This document shows, piece by piece, positions 1 through 7,962 of a stretch of 64,000 bases of DNA. The stretch is taken from contig CAKSIW010000004.1 in the NCBI GenBank assembly GCA_934463175.1, forward strand, positions 1-64,000, written 5' to 3'. The notes under the pieces are model-generated. The model made no database searches. It saw only the letters and a list, made by a program, of their open reading frames with translations, and was not told the origin of the DNA. Every line of letters begins with the position of its first letter. Positions within the stretch are counted from its first letter, which is position 1. This DNA is from an uncultured Clostridia bacterium. Its GTDB lineage: Bacteria > Bacillota > Clostridia > Monoglobales > Monoglobaceae. Both the position numbers and the translations under genes were made by a program.

Positions 1-345
1 GAACACATCCTGCGGCAGGCCGGAAAGAGCGATGCTTTTCTCCCCCGCCTGCAGCGACAGGGGCGTGAAATGCAGCCCCGCTTCGTCCGCCGCCACGGCA
101 AAGGTCGCCTTCGCCTGCAGCTGCGAGGGCAGGAGCTTCAGCGCCAGCGACTGGGCCAGACTGAACCTTGCCCCCCGCTGCTTCAGATAGGCGATGAGCG
201 TCTGCCGCCGCACGGCCATTTCCAGCTCCAGCAGCCCATCCTCCAGCTCCACCCCGATGCGCTCCGCCGGGAAATCCTCCGGCAGGGCCTCCTCCAGCAG
301 CGTCAGTCCGCCCACGCCGGAGTCAAACACGCCGATTTTTGTCAT
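1..345. other. G+C-rich foreign or misassembled segment at the left edge
   Basis: Composition changes abruptly near 345. The first 120 bases contain 80 G/C, against 21 of 60 at 601-660 and 27 of 60 at 361-420. Codons here favour GCG, CTG and GGC, unlike every other gene in the window. The boundary lies inside the short stretch coding for MTKIG, which both joined families could share. That is what a microhomology join or an assembly error would look like. Confidence 0.6.
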
Positions 346-648
346 GCGGTTGTCGATGAAGTGGTGATATAACTCGGCGCAATGCCAGTCATCGGGCATA
401 TAGATAAAGTTTTCGTCACTCAGCTCAAAGTGAATGCCGTCCTTGCTCCTTGCAATTCTTGTCTGCCCGACATCTCTGCCGTATCCGCGCGTTGCGGCAT
501 GTTCAACAACGGACACGAGGACAATCGTTTCATCTCCGAACTTAGTTGCCGACGGGTTGTAGAGCTGTGCAATTCCGGGATAGTCGTTGACATCAAGCAC
601 TGGGTTTCCTTCAAAGCGTTTTAAAATTCGAGTTGCGTCTTTTTTCAT
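1..648 (-). pseudogene. Mosaic truncated ORF: GH130 glycosidase N-terminus joined to foreign sequence
   Basis: The reading frame starts at ATG 648 after an AAGGAG ribosome binding site and stays open to the window edge. Residues 1-105 resemble the N-terminus of GH130 beta-mannoside phosphorylases/hydrolases, with a KRFEGNPVL start, an NPSATKFGD strand and an ARSKDGIHFE strand. At about residue 102 (MTKIG) the sequence switches to IGVFDSGVGGLTLLEEAL, the N-terminus of glutamate racemase. From about residue 120 it becomes something else again, faintly like DUF2140/YpmS or LmeA-type lipid-binding proteins. The switch coincides with a sharp rise in G+C: 80 of bases 1-120 are G or C. No full GH130 domain remains, so it is best treated as broken or chimeric. 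It is divergent from an AraC gene, which fits a sugar-utilisation locus before the disruption. Confidence 0.65.
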
Positions 649-774
649 TTTGTTCTCCTTTCCGAACACTGTATTATACAGTAATTATAAAAAATTCTTT
701 CCGCCTGTACAGCTATTATCTTTTTTAAAAACGTTGCATATTTTTACCTGTTGTAAAAATTTTTTATATTTCTG

Positions 775-803
775 TTGCAATTCACGCCGATTGGGGTTAA
801 AAT
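775..803 (+). promoter_or_regulatory. SigA-type promoter of the AraC gene
   Basis: The -35 box TTGCAA (775-780) and the -10 box TAAAAT (798-803) are separated by 17 bases, about 30 bases upstream of the GTG start at 835. A near-palindromic ACTGTAT/ATACAGT element at 668-682, on the GH130 side of the same divergent region, could be an operator. Confidence 0.5.
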
Positions 804-834
804 TAATATATAATGAAGCAAAGGCGGTGTTACG

Positions 835-1677
835 GTGATTTTGTTCAAGGAGACCCTCAAAAATTCGGAGTATAAGTTCCGCGCGACATATTTATCGGAG
901 GAAATGAAAAAGAATGAGGAGTTGAAATACTGCTATCCGACACACATTCACGATTCGTTCATTGAAATTGAAATTGTTTTCAACGGGAATATGCGGCAGA
1001 CAATCAATGGAAAAAAATATCTGCTTGAATCCGGCTCGATTGTCATTTTAAGACCGGGAGACTATCACAGCATTGAAATATCGCCTGAAGCGGAGCTGAT
1101 CACCGTGCATTTTCTTCCGCAGATAATTTCAAAGGAGCTGCTGCACACGATTTTGAATTATGGAGAAAACATTACATATACCTTTTCCGAAGCCGAAGCG
1201 AAAAAAATTATAGGAAATTCAATGCAGCTGTTGGAGGAGTTTAATAATAAGAATCTGTTTTTTGAGAATATTTCAAAAAATATCATTGAAAACATTTGCT
1301 GCTCGACAATGCGGAACTTGTCGCCTGACGGGCTTTCCGAAAGGATAGCTGCGCCGATGCAGAAGGCGGTTTTGTTTTTGAGAACCGCGTTCATGAACAA
1401 TCCCTCTCTTGAAGAAATTTCGCGGTTTGTATATCTGAATCCGACATATTTTTCGCGTGCATTCAAAAAGCATACGGGGGTTTCATACAGTGTGTTTTTA
1501 ACAGAGCTGAAGCTCGGCTATGCGAAAAAGCTGCTGTGCGAAACAAGCATGACGGTCACTGATATATGCTTTAATGCAGGTTTTGGCTCGCTGTCAAATT
1601 TTTCGAGGAAATTTAAGGAATATTTCGGAATGTCCGCGGGAGAAATGCGCAGAATGTGCAAGAGGGGATTTCTATAA
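835..1677 (+). CDS. AraC family transcriptional regulator with N-terminal cupin domain
   Basis: This is a predicted DNA-binding regulator of 280 residues, the usual length for sugar-responsive AraC proteins. Residues ~35-85 form a cupin-like sensor (HIHDSFIEIE, then RPGDYHSIEI), and residues ~180-275 hold the double helix-turn-helix (SLEEISRFVYLNPTYFSRAFKK and the second helix pair around TDICFNAGFGSLSNFSRKFKE). Translation probably begins at GTG 835, preceded by AAGGCGG. Its divergent placement from a GH130 gene suggests control of mannoside or other oligosaccharide uptake, but the ligand cannot be read from sequence. It shares architecture and length with the AraC gene at 36346-37188. Confidence 0.88.
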   Translation: MILFKETLKNSEYKFRATYLSEEMKKNEELKYCYPTHIHDSFIEIEIVFNGNMRQTINGKKYLLESGSIVILRPGDYHSIEISPEAELITVHFLPQIISKELLHTILNYGENITYTFSEAEAKKIIGNSMQLLEEFNNKNLFFENISKNIIENICCSTMRNLSPDGLSERIAAPMQKAVLFLRTAFMNNPSLEEISRFVYLNPTYFSRAFKKHTGVSYSVFLTELKLGYAKKLLCETSMTVTDICFNAGFGSLSNFSRKFKEYFGMSAGEMRRMCKRGFL

Positions 1678-1683
1678 GTTTTT

Positions 1684-1845
1684 ATGGGGAACGGTGTCCC
1701 CGACTCTCTTTTAAAAAATTCCTTTTTTGCGGGGGTGTCGCCTTCACACATTTTTTATGGGGGCAACGCCCCAAGCCCCCTGCGTGCCGTCATAATTAGG
1801 GCTCCCAAAAAGCGAAGGCATTGCCGACGCTTTTTGGGAGCCCTA
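1684..1845. repeat. Cluster of GC-rich hairpins with an 18-base perfect inverted repeat
   Basis: This convergent intergenic stretch carries GGGGA/TCCCC and GGGGC/GCCCC hairpins, then a perfect inverted repeat with arms at 1797-1814 and 1828-1845 around a 13-base loop. There is no T-tract after the large stem. It sits between two convergent genes, so it may act as a terminator or be a small dispersed element. Confidence 0.5.
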
Positions 1846-1879
1846 CTCGCGCTGCTCGTAAAATTCGGTGTTCAAGCAA

Positions 1880-2878
1880 TTAATCCGTCACGGGATTAAT
1901 AACCGGCGCAATGGGGGTGATGGGGGCAGCGCCCCCGTCAACTTTAATTTTTACTGCATTTGTAATCGGGGGAAGGCTGAATGTCATTGCGTCCGAATAC
2001 TCAATCAAAAGGTGCGCATCCTCTGCAATATCCTCAAAGGTGATTTTATTTCCGTTCTCATCAACAGCCTCGGTCTCATCCGTGAAATTCACAATAACCT
2101 CACCGCGAACCGCGTCATAAACCTTAAGCGACTTCACACCGTTTTCTGTTTGCTTGCTGAGAACCTTCACGTCAGCCATATTATTTTCATCTTTGACAAC
2201 CTCAACCTTCACTGCATTTGCAATCGGGGGAAGACTGAGGGTCATTGCTTCCGAATATTCAACCAAAAGGTGTGCGTCCTCTGCAATATCCTCAAAGGTG
2301 ATTTTCTTTCCGTTTTCGTCAACAGCCTCAGTTTCGTCCGTGAAATTCACAATAACCTCACCGCGAACCGCGTCATAAACCTTAAGCGACTTCACACCGT
2401 TTTCCGTCTGTTTGCTGATAACCTTCACGTCAGCCATATTGTCGGTCGCATATTTCACGTTGATGTCGCCGTTTTCCTCAACGGTATATTCCGCCTGAAG
2501 TATCTCATCAATGAAATTAATCGGAACATATGTCGTGCCGTCCTCGCATATCGGGTCAACTCCAAGCTTCATCGGAGCGGTTTTCGCAAAGGTATATCCG
2601 TCTTTATACGGCGAAAATCTGATGTAAACGGGAAGGTTCACCAGTGTCACAATTTCGTTTTCCGCGTCCCATTCAACAGTCATTCCAAGCTGTTCGCAAA
2701 GCTTGCGGACGGGAATATATGTTGTTTCGCCGATTTCATATGTCTGTGCACCGTCAACCTTTGCGCCGTCCGCGATAATCGCCGCACCGCCCTGTGCATA
2801 TGCCGCGCCGCTGACCAGCATTGTCAAAGCTGCCGCACCTGCTGCAAACTTCTTATTAAAACCAAAATTCCTTTTCAT
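1880..2878 (-). CDS. Secreted stalk-domain protein with an internal tandem duplication
   Basis: A predicted exported surface protein of about 332 residues. The N-terminus is a signal peptide (positive residues, then FAAGAAALTMLVSGAAYA). Residues ~30-140 form a copper-amine-oxidase-N/stalk domain with the typical ETTYIPVRKLCEQLGM and TTYVPINFIDEILQA motifs. It then carries two almost identical 86-residue units starting NMADVKV and ending near NAVKVEV. The DNA of the two units is nearly identical, including a run of more than 60 bases without change, which points to a recent duplication. ATG 2878 is preferred because AAAGGAAG lies 6 bases upstream; ATG 2884 and a longer upstream start are less likely. 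Function beyond a surface role is unknown. Confidence 0.8.
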   Translation of the reverse strand: MKRNFGFNKKFAAGAAALTMLVSGAAYAQGGAAIIADGAKVDGAQTYEIGETTYIPVRKLCEQLGMTVEWDAENEIVTLVNLPVYIRFSPYKDGYTFAKTAPMKLGVDPICEDGTTYVPINFIDEILQAEYTVEENGDINVKYATDNMADVKVISKQTENGVKSLKVYDAVRGEVIVNFTDETEAVDENGKKITFEDIAEDAHLLVEYSEAMTLSLPPIANAVKVEVVKDENNMADVKVLSKQTENGVKSLKVYDAVRGEVIVNFTDETEAVDENGNKITFEDIAEDAHLLIEYSDAMTFSLPPITNAVKIKVDGGAAPITPIAPVINPVTD

Positions 2879-3035
2879 TTTCATCTTCCTTTCGTTTTTA
2901 TGTTCAGCGTTTTCAGCTTTCATATATAATACCTTGCAGAAGGTCAAAAGGTTGCATAAAAATAAAAAAATTTTTTAACCTCTCCGAAAAGGGGGCATAA
3001 AATAAAACATATCAATTAAAGAGAGGAATGATTTT

Positions 3036-3200
3036 TTGAATCCGTGTGAGCTTGTTTCATTTGTTTCGGCAATATCATGTGCAATCGCGGCAGGGACTGA
3101 TGACAAAGAGCTTGGACTTCTTGCTGCGGTTTTTACTCAGCTTGGAGATTCCCTTGCAACAATTGCCGTGAGCCGTGCGGGAAATCAGAGCGGTGATTAA
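3036..3200 (+). CDS. Small DUF6774-like protein (TTG start)
   Basis: A 54-residue protein beginning MNPCELVSFVSAISCAIAAG and continuing TDDKELGLLAAVFTQLGDSL. It matches the pattern of DUF6774, a short Bacillota family of unknown function with a conserved N-terminal Cys and an LLAAVFTQLGD helix. Translation starts at TTG 3036 behind GAGAGGAA. It is flanked by a divergent stalk gene on one side and a strong terminator immediately after its stop. The alternating small hydrophobic residues suggest one or two helices. Confidence 0.7.
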   Translation: MNPCELVSFVSAISCAIAAGTDDKELGLLAAVFTQLGDSLATIAVSRAGNQSGD

Positions 3201-3239
3201 AAAACTCCGCTGTGCAGATGCGTCACAGCGGAGTTTTTT
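3199..3239. terminator. Bidirectional terminator
   Basis: Sixteen-base arms at 3199-3214 and 3224-3239, with A and T runs at the two outer ends, lie between the DUF6774 gene and the convergent ABC transporter. Confidence 0.9.
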
Positions 3240-3242
3240 AAT

Positions 3243-4919
3243 TCATTCAACCGATATTTTACCGTCTTTAATATATATGCGCATGTCGCAGACCTCAAAC
3301 GCCGCTCTTTTGTGAGAAATAATTATGCAGGTTTTGCCCTTCATTCCGCGGATATTCCGAAGCAGGCGTTCCTCTGTCATTTCGTCGAGTGCAGAAGTTG
3401 CCTCGTCAAGCAGAATTACGGGTGCGTCGGAGAGAATTGCACGCGTGACCGCGAGACGCTGAACCTGTCCCTCGGAAAAGCCTGCGCCCTTTTCGCCCAC
3501 ATGGGTGTCAAGACCCTCGGGCAGCTGACGTATGAACTCCGCCGCACAGCTGAATTCCGCTGCCGCCATGATTTCCTCGTCTGTTGCATTCGGGCGGACA
3601 AGTGAAACCGCTTCCCGAATTGTTCCCGAAAGCAGAAGATTTCCCTGCGGAACATAGGAAAACAATGGTCGTGAATGCTTGCCGACATCAATTTCGCCGT
3701 CTCTGCATTTGAGATAAATCCGCCCATCCTGAGGGAGAACGACACCAAGCAAAAGCTTAATCAGCGTGCTTTTGCCGATTCCCGAAATGCCCGAAATAAC
3801 GGCAAATTTGCCTTTTTCAATCACCAGACCGGTGTTTTCCAGAACAATGTCTCTGCCATAGCCGAAGCTGATATTTTCAAAATTTATGCTTTCCAGCGCG
3901 TCATAAGTATCTGTCGGATTAAGCCGCGGGTGATTATCCGCCTCGTCGGGCATATCCTCAAGCTCAATGATTCGCTCTGCGGACGCAAGAATTGCATAAT
4001 ACCGCGGAACAACACCCGACAGCCCTGCAAACGGGCTTTGAATCTGGTTCACAAGCTGAAGAATTGCGGTGAGCGTTCCGAAAGTGATTGTGCCTCTGTA
4101 TAGCCGAACCGCACTCCACACAAGCGCATACAGCGAACCCATGCTGAATATGAAGCCGAGACCCGTTCCTGCGACGATTGATATGTTCTGTCTTGTCATC
4201 TGAGCTTTATAGTTTTCGTCCTGCAATTCTTCGGCTTTCTCCGAAATCACGTTCTCAATTCCGAAAACCTTGACCATGAGCAGACTGCCGATTGATTCCT
4301 GAAAGAATGAAAACACCCTTGCCGCTGTTTCCTGAACGCGCTTGTGGAGCTTTTTCATGACTCCGCGGAACGCGCTGATGACTGCAAGCAGAACGATTCC
4401 GCCGAAAAGAAATATGAACGCAAAGTTCCTGTCAAGGCGAATCAGAGTGCAAAGAGCATAGGCAAGCCCGACAATGAGAGCTGTGACACTCGGAATCAGA
4501 GTCAGAAGTCCGCTCGACACAACACCGACGTCTCCGTTTATGCGTGAGAGAAGATCGCCGCTGTGATATGCGGTTGCCGCGGAATAGTCCTTTTTCATGA
4601 TTGAGGCGAGAAGCTGTCTCTTGAAATCCATATTCATTCTTGCGGTCATTCTGACCTCAACGTTCTGACCGATGAGCCGAATCACAATCTGTGCCATAAT
4701 AATTGCCAGAAGCTTTGCGGCACTGAAAATGAGCAGATTCGGATTCCGTCCGACTGCGGCATCAATGACCTCCTTTGAGGCAAGCGCGAAAACAACGCCG
4801 AGAACGGTTGCCGCGCACCTTGCGGCAAGCAGAACAGCCATCTTCGGCAGCTGGTGCTTTGTTTTGCCGTATATCCATTTCAGCGTTTGAAAATCGTTTG
4901 TTTTTTTCTTTTCTTCCAT
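3243..4919 (-). CDS. ABC transporter, fused permease and ATPase (exporter type)
   Basis: A type IV (B-family) exporter half-transporter of ~558 residues. The N-terminal ~300 residues carry six hydrophobic segments. The C-terminal ATPase has Walker A (GISGIGKST), a Q-loop (YVPQG), a variant signature FSEGQ in place of LSGGQ, Walker B with the catalytic pair (VILLDEATSALD) and the H-loop (IISHKRAA). ATG 4919 has GGGAG 5 bases upstream; a TTG at 4937 is a possible alternative start. No partner gene or substrate-binding protein is adjacent, so it may act as a homodimer. The substrate is unknown. Confidence 0.88.
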   Translation of the reverse strand: MEEKKKTNDFQTLKWIYGKTKHQLPKMAVLLAARCAATVLGVVFALASKEVIDAAVGRNPNLLIFSAAKLLAIIMAQIVIRLIGQNVEVRMTARMNMDFKRQLLASIMKKDYSAATAYHSGDLLSRINGDVGVVSSGLLTLIPSVTALIVGLAYALCTLIRLDRNFAFIFLFGGIVLLAVISAFRGVMKKLHKRVQETAARVFSFFQESIGSLLMVKVFGIENVISEKAEELQDENYKAQMTRQNISIVAGTGLGFIFSMGSLYALVWSAVRLYRGTITFGTLTAILQLVNQIQSPFAGLSGVVPRYYAILASAERIIELEDMPDEADNHPRLNPTDTYDALESINFENISFGYGRDIVLENTGLVIEKGKFAVISGISGIGKSTLIKLLLGVVLPQDGRIYLKCRDGEIDVGKHSRPLFSYVPQGNLLLSGTIREAVSLVRPNATDEEIMAAAEFSCAAEFIRQLPEGLDTHVGEKGAGFSEGQVQRLAVTRAILSDAPVILLDEATSALDEMTEERLLRNIRGMKGKTCIIISHKRAAFEVCDMRIYIKDGKISVE

Positions 4920-4944
4920 ATTTTTCTCCCGTTCCAAATCACAT

Positions 4945-5433
4945 TCAACCGTTCAGGCACTGCCCGACAAGCTGCCACGCGCCGACAAGCCGTTCAAGCG
5001 TCCATGCCGCATTTGCCGGAGAGGTTGAAGGAAGGCAAACCGCACTCCTTCCGATTTTGTCTTTGGTGAATTTGTTATAATATTTTTCCGCCGTTTTGCC
5101 GTTCACAAAAATCTGTCCGATGTCTGCCGTGCCGAGAATCGGCGACAGGTCGTTTGTCTTGGCGTTCCTGATTGAGCTGTCCGCACTGCCTTGAATTTCG
5201 CATGAGGCAATGACGTCCCAAAGGGCAATGTGTCTGTTCAGAAGAAACTCCCTCTTTTCTTCGATTGTCTTCGGCTCACGGCACTCAAAAACCGCAGCGA
5301 GTACGCGCCAGAACCGATTTTGCGGGTGTCCGTAGAAAAAATTCTGCTCTCTTGACTTGACGGACGGAAAGCTTCCCAGAATGAGTACCCTTGAGTTTTC
5401 GTCATAAAGAGGCGGAAAAGGGTGATTTGTCAT
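4945..5433 (-). CDS. DNA-deoxyinosine glycosylase (uracil-DNA glycosylase superfamily)
   Basis: This resembles the hypoxanthine-DNA glycosylase family (TIGR04274), which removes deaminated adenine from DNA. The N-terminal motif ILGSFPSVKSREQNFFYGHP with the following QNRFW is characteristic, and residues ~125-150 (SPANAAW) fit the second active-site region. The protein has ~162 residues, normal for the family. The start at ATG 5433 has AAAGGAAG 7 bases upstream. It lies just upstream of the ABC transporter with a 25-base gap and may be cotranscribed with it, without an obvious functional link. Confidence 0.82.
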   Translation of the reverse strand: MTNHPFPPLYDENSRVLILGSFPSVKSREQNFFYGHPQNRFWRVLAAVFECREPKTIEEKREFLLNRHIALWDVIASCEIQGSADSSIRNAKTNDLSPILGTADIGQIFVNGKTAEKYYNKFTKDKIGRSAVCLPSTSPANAAWTLERLVGAWQLVGQCLNG

Positions 5434-5558
5434 TTTCTCACTTCCTTTCTTCAATTATAGTGCATTTTGAATGATGTGTCAAATATATTTTAAATATGTA
5501 TTTACAAACCACCGAATTTGTTGTAAAATTTATGCAGAACAAGACTTAAAGGAGTGAT

Positions 5559-6746
5559 ATGGAAATGAATTTTGAAAACTTGAAAAATTTTATGGATCAT
5601 CTGACCTCGTGGAGAATCCCCGGAAACACCGTTCGGGTGTATCTGAAGAACAAAGAGGTTTTTCGTTACAGCTCGGGATATTCCGACCTTGAAAACAAAA
5701 CAAAAATGAACGGCGATGAGCTTTTTTACATATATTCCTGCTCAAAGCTGACAACGGTTACGGCGGCAATGCAGCTTCTCGAGAGAGGGTGCTTTTTGCT
5801 TGACGACCCGCTGCAGCTCTACATTCCCGAATTTCGTAATATGACCGTGATGGACGGTGACGGAAATATTTCGGAAGCAAAGACGCCGATAACCGTTCGC
5901 AATCTGTTCACCATGACGGCAGGCTTTGATTATAATTTTAACCGTGAGGCTTTTGCGCGTGCGAGAGAATTGACGGGCGGAAAGATGAACACTCTTGATG
6001 TCATAAAGTGCGTTGCGTCCGAGCCGCTATGCTTCAATCCGGGAGAAAAGTGGCAGTACAGCATTGGGCATGATGTGCTTGCGGCGTTGGTTGAGGCGGT
6101 TTCGGGCATGAAATTCCGTGACTATGTGAGGAAGAACATTTTTGAGCCTCTCGGAATGAACAGCTCATATTATCACGCAAGCGATGAAATCAGGGAACGC
6201 ATGGCACAGCAATATATTTTTTGCGAGAGTGACTGCGAAAATCAGGATATTGTGGCACTCCAAAGCGGAGCTAAGGCATCTGACGGCGGATATATCAAAA
6301 ATGCGGGGAAAAACAACGCACACATTCTCGGTGATGAATATGACAGCGGCGGCGCGGGAATCATCACCTGTGCCGATGACTATGTTAAGCTTGTTTCGGC
6401 ACTTGCAAATTACGGACGGTCGGCGGATGGCATTCAGATTCTCTCAAGGTCTGCGGTTGAGCTTATGCGCACAAATCAGCTCGCTCCCGGGCAGTCGGAA
6501 TATTTTAACTGGGAGCAGCTCCGCGGATATGGCTACGGTCTTGGCGTCAGAACAATGCTTGACCGTGCAAAGGGAAGCTCTCTCAGCAGTATCGGAGAAT
6601 TTGGCTGGGGCGGAGCGGCAGGCGCAACCGTTCTTGCCGACCCCGAAACGGGTCTTGCTATGTTCTATGCGCACCATATGCTGAATCCGCAGGAGGCATT
6701 CTATCAGCCGAGACTGCGCAACGTGCTTTATTCGTGTGTCGGGTGA
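5559..6746 (+). CDS. Serine hydrolase, beta-lactamase (class C)/esterase-like
   Basis: A 395-residue protein of the beta-lactamase/transpeptidase-like fold. The nucleophile motif SxxK is SCSK at residues 60-63, and the second motif position reads YSI within WQYSIGHDV. The C-terminal half contains GGAGI and GWGGAAGA strands typical of esterase-like members. No signal peptide is visible, so it is probably cytoplasmic and more likely an esterase or peptidase than an antibiotic resistance enzyme. ATG 5559 follows GGAGTGAT. A hairpin with CCTGCAA/TTGCAGG arms lies just after the stop. Confidence 0.82.
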   Translation: MEMNFENLKNFMDHLTSWRIPGNTVRVYLKNKEVFRYSSGYSDLENKTKMNGDELFYIYSCSKLTTVTAAMQLLERGCFLLDDPLQLYIPEFRNMTVMDGDGNISEAKTPITVRNLFTMTAGFDYNFNREAFARARELTGGKMNTLDVIKCVASEPLCFNPGEKWQYSIGHDVLAALVEAVSGMKFRDYVRKNIFEPLGMNSSYYHASDEIRERMAQQYIFCESDCENQDIVALQSGAKASDGGYIKNAGKNNAHILGDEYDSGGAGIITCADDYVKLVSALANYGRSADGIQILSRSAVELMRTNQLAPGQSEYFNWEQLRGYGYGLGVRTMLDRAKGSSLSSIGEFGWGGAAGATVLADPETGLAMFYAHHMLNPQEAFYQPRLRNVLYSCVG

Positions 6747-6941
6747 TTTCTGCCTGCAAGCTCTTTTGCAGGGGTATATCACAGCACCCCGTTTGCGCCG
6801 TTATTGGTCATGTGTCGGATTAATTCTTCTGCCGCTGTCCGAATTTAAAGCCGCAGTCAGCGGCGTTTTCGGCGTTCTGTGCGTCCAAACCGTGTGGCTT
6901 GCAGAATCGGGAAGTGTCACCAAAATAAAAATATTTTTGTG

Positions 6942-6970
6942 TTGAATAAATCCTTTGAATATGTTATACT
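6942..6970 (+). promoter_or_regulatory. SigA-type promoter for the DUF1385-prmC pair
   Basis: A -35 box TTGAAT (6942-6947), a 17-base spacer and a -10 box TATACT (6965-6970). Transcription would start near 6977, so the in-frame TTG at 6955 cannot be the translation start. Confidence 0.7.
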
Positions 6971-6990
6971 GGTTTCATGAGAAAGGCTTG

Positions 6991-7962
6991 GTGAATGAAT
7001 TGAATAATAATAAGGATAAAAAAATACACAAAACCTCAATCGGAGGTCAGGCGGTCATTGAGGGTGTTATGATGCGCGGTCCGAGAAAAATTGCAACCGC
7101 GGTCAGAAAGCCTGACGGTGAAATTGAAACCGATGTTTCCGAGATCGGCAAGCTCCGCCGCAGCAAGCTTCTGAAGCTCCCCATAATCCGCGGCTGTGTC
7201 GGTTTTTTTGACTCCATGATACTCGGAATCAAATCTCTGATGTATTCGGCAAAGTTTTTTGACACCGACGAGGAGGGAAACCAAATCGAGGAGAAGCCGA
7301 GCCGTTTTGAGGCATGGCTGGAGGAAAAGCTGGGCAGCGAAAAATTCATGAACGCGGTCATATATTGCTCCGTCATTGTCTCGATGTTTTTCAGTGTCGG
7401 ACTTTTCATTCTTCTCCCGACGGTGATTGTCGGGTTTCTGAAGGGCATAATCCAAAATCATATTCTGCTGACCCTTGCGGAAGGCGTTGTCAGAATCGTA
7501 ATATTTCTTGCATATCTCGGACTGGTTTCGAGAATGAAGGACATAAAGCGCGTTTTCATGTATCACGGCGCGGAACACAAAACAATTCACTGCTATGAGA
7601 GCGGCGAGGAACTGACGGTCGAGAACGTCAGACGTCACACAAGACTGCATCCGCGCTGCGGAACCAGCTTTCTGCTCATTGTCATGGTCATCAGCATAAT
7701 TGTTTTTTCGTTCATCTCATGGAACAATCCGCTGACCCGTTTGCTGCTCAGACTGGCACTCCTTCCCGTTGTTGCCGGAATATCATATGAAATCATCAAA
7801 TTTGCAGGCAGACATGATAATGTATTCACGGCGGCAATCAGCGCACCCGGAATGTGGCTTCAGTATATCACGACAAACGAGCCTGATGACAGTCAGATTG
7901 AGGTGGCAATCGAGGCGATCCGTGCGGTCATACCTGAGGACAGAAACGAGGACAAATGGTGA
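6991..7962 (+). CDS. DUF1385 membrane protein
   Basis: A DUF1385 family protein of about 323 residues. The N-terminal signature SIGGQAVIEGVMMRGP is diagnostic. Central and C-terminal hydrophobic segments (around VSMFFSVGLFILLPTVIVGF, RIVIFLAYLGL and FLLIVMVISIIVFSF) indicate a multi-pass membrane protein, with the conserved YHGAEHKTIHCYE and HPRCGTSF motifs between them. DUF1385 proteins commonly sit upstream of prmC in Bacillota, as here, with a 7-base overlap. GTG 6991 behind GAAAGG is chosen because the promoter -10 box lies downstream of the longer start. Molecular function is unknown. Confidence 0.8.
   Translation: MNELNNNKDKKIHKTSIGGQAVIEGVMMRGPRKIATAVRKPDGEIETDVSEIGKLRRSKLLKLPIIRGCVGFFDSMILGIKSLMYSAKFFDTDEEGNQIEEKPSRFEAWLEEKLGSEKFMNAVIYCSVIVSMFFSVGLFILLPTVIVGFLKGIIQNHILLTLAEGVVRIVIFLAYLGLVSRMKDIKRVFMYHGAEHKTIHCYESGEELTVENVRRHTRLHPRCGTSFLLIVMVISIIVFSFISWNNPLTRLLLRLALLPVVAGISYEIIKFAGRHDNVFTAAISAPGMWLQYITTNEPDDSQIEVAIEAIRAVIPEDRNEDKW

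Noticed and set aside
1868..2929. A 353-codon plus-strand open frame over the first stalk gene
   Set aside because: It mirrors the minus-strand gene, is rich in Cys, His and Asn in the pattern of an antisense frame, lacks a ribosome site, and the minus frame has a signal peptide and a known domain.
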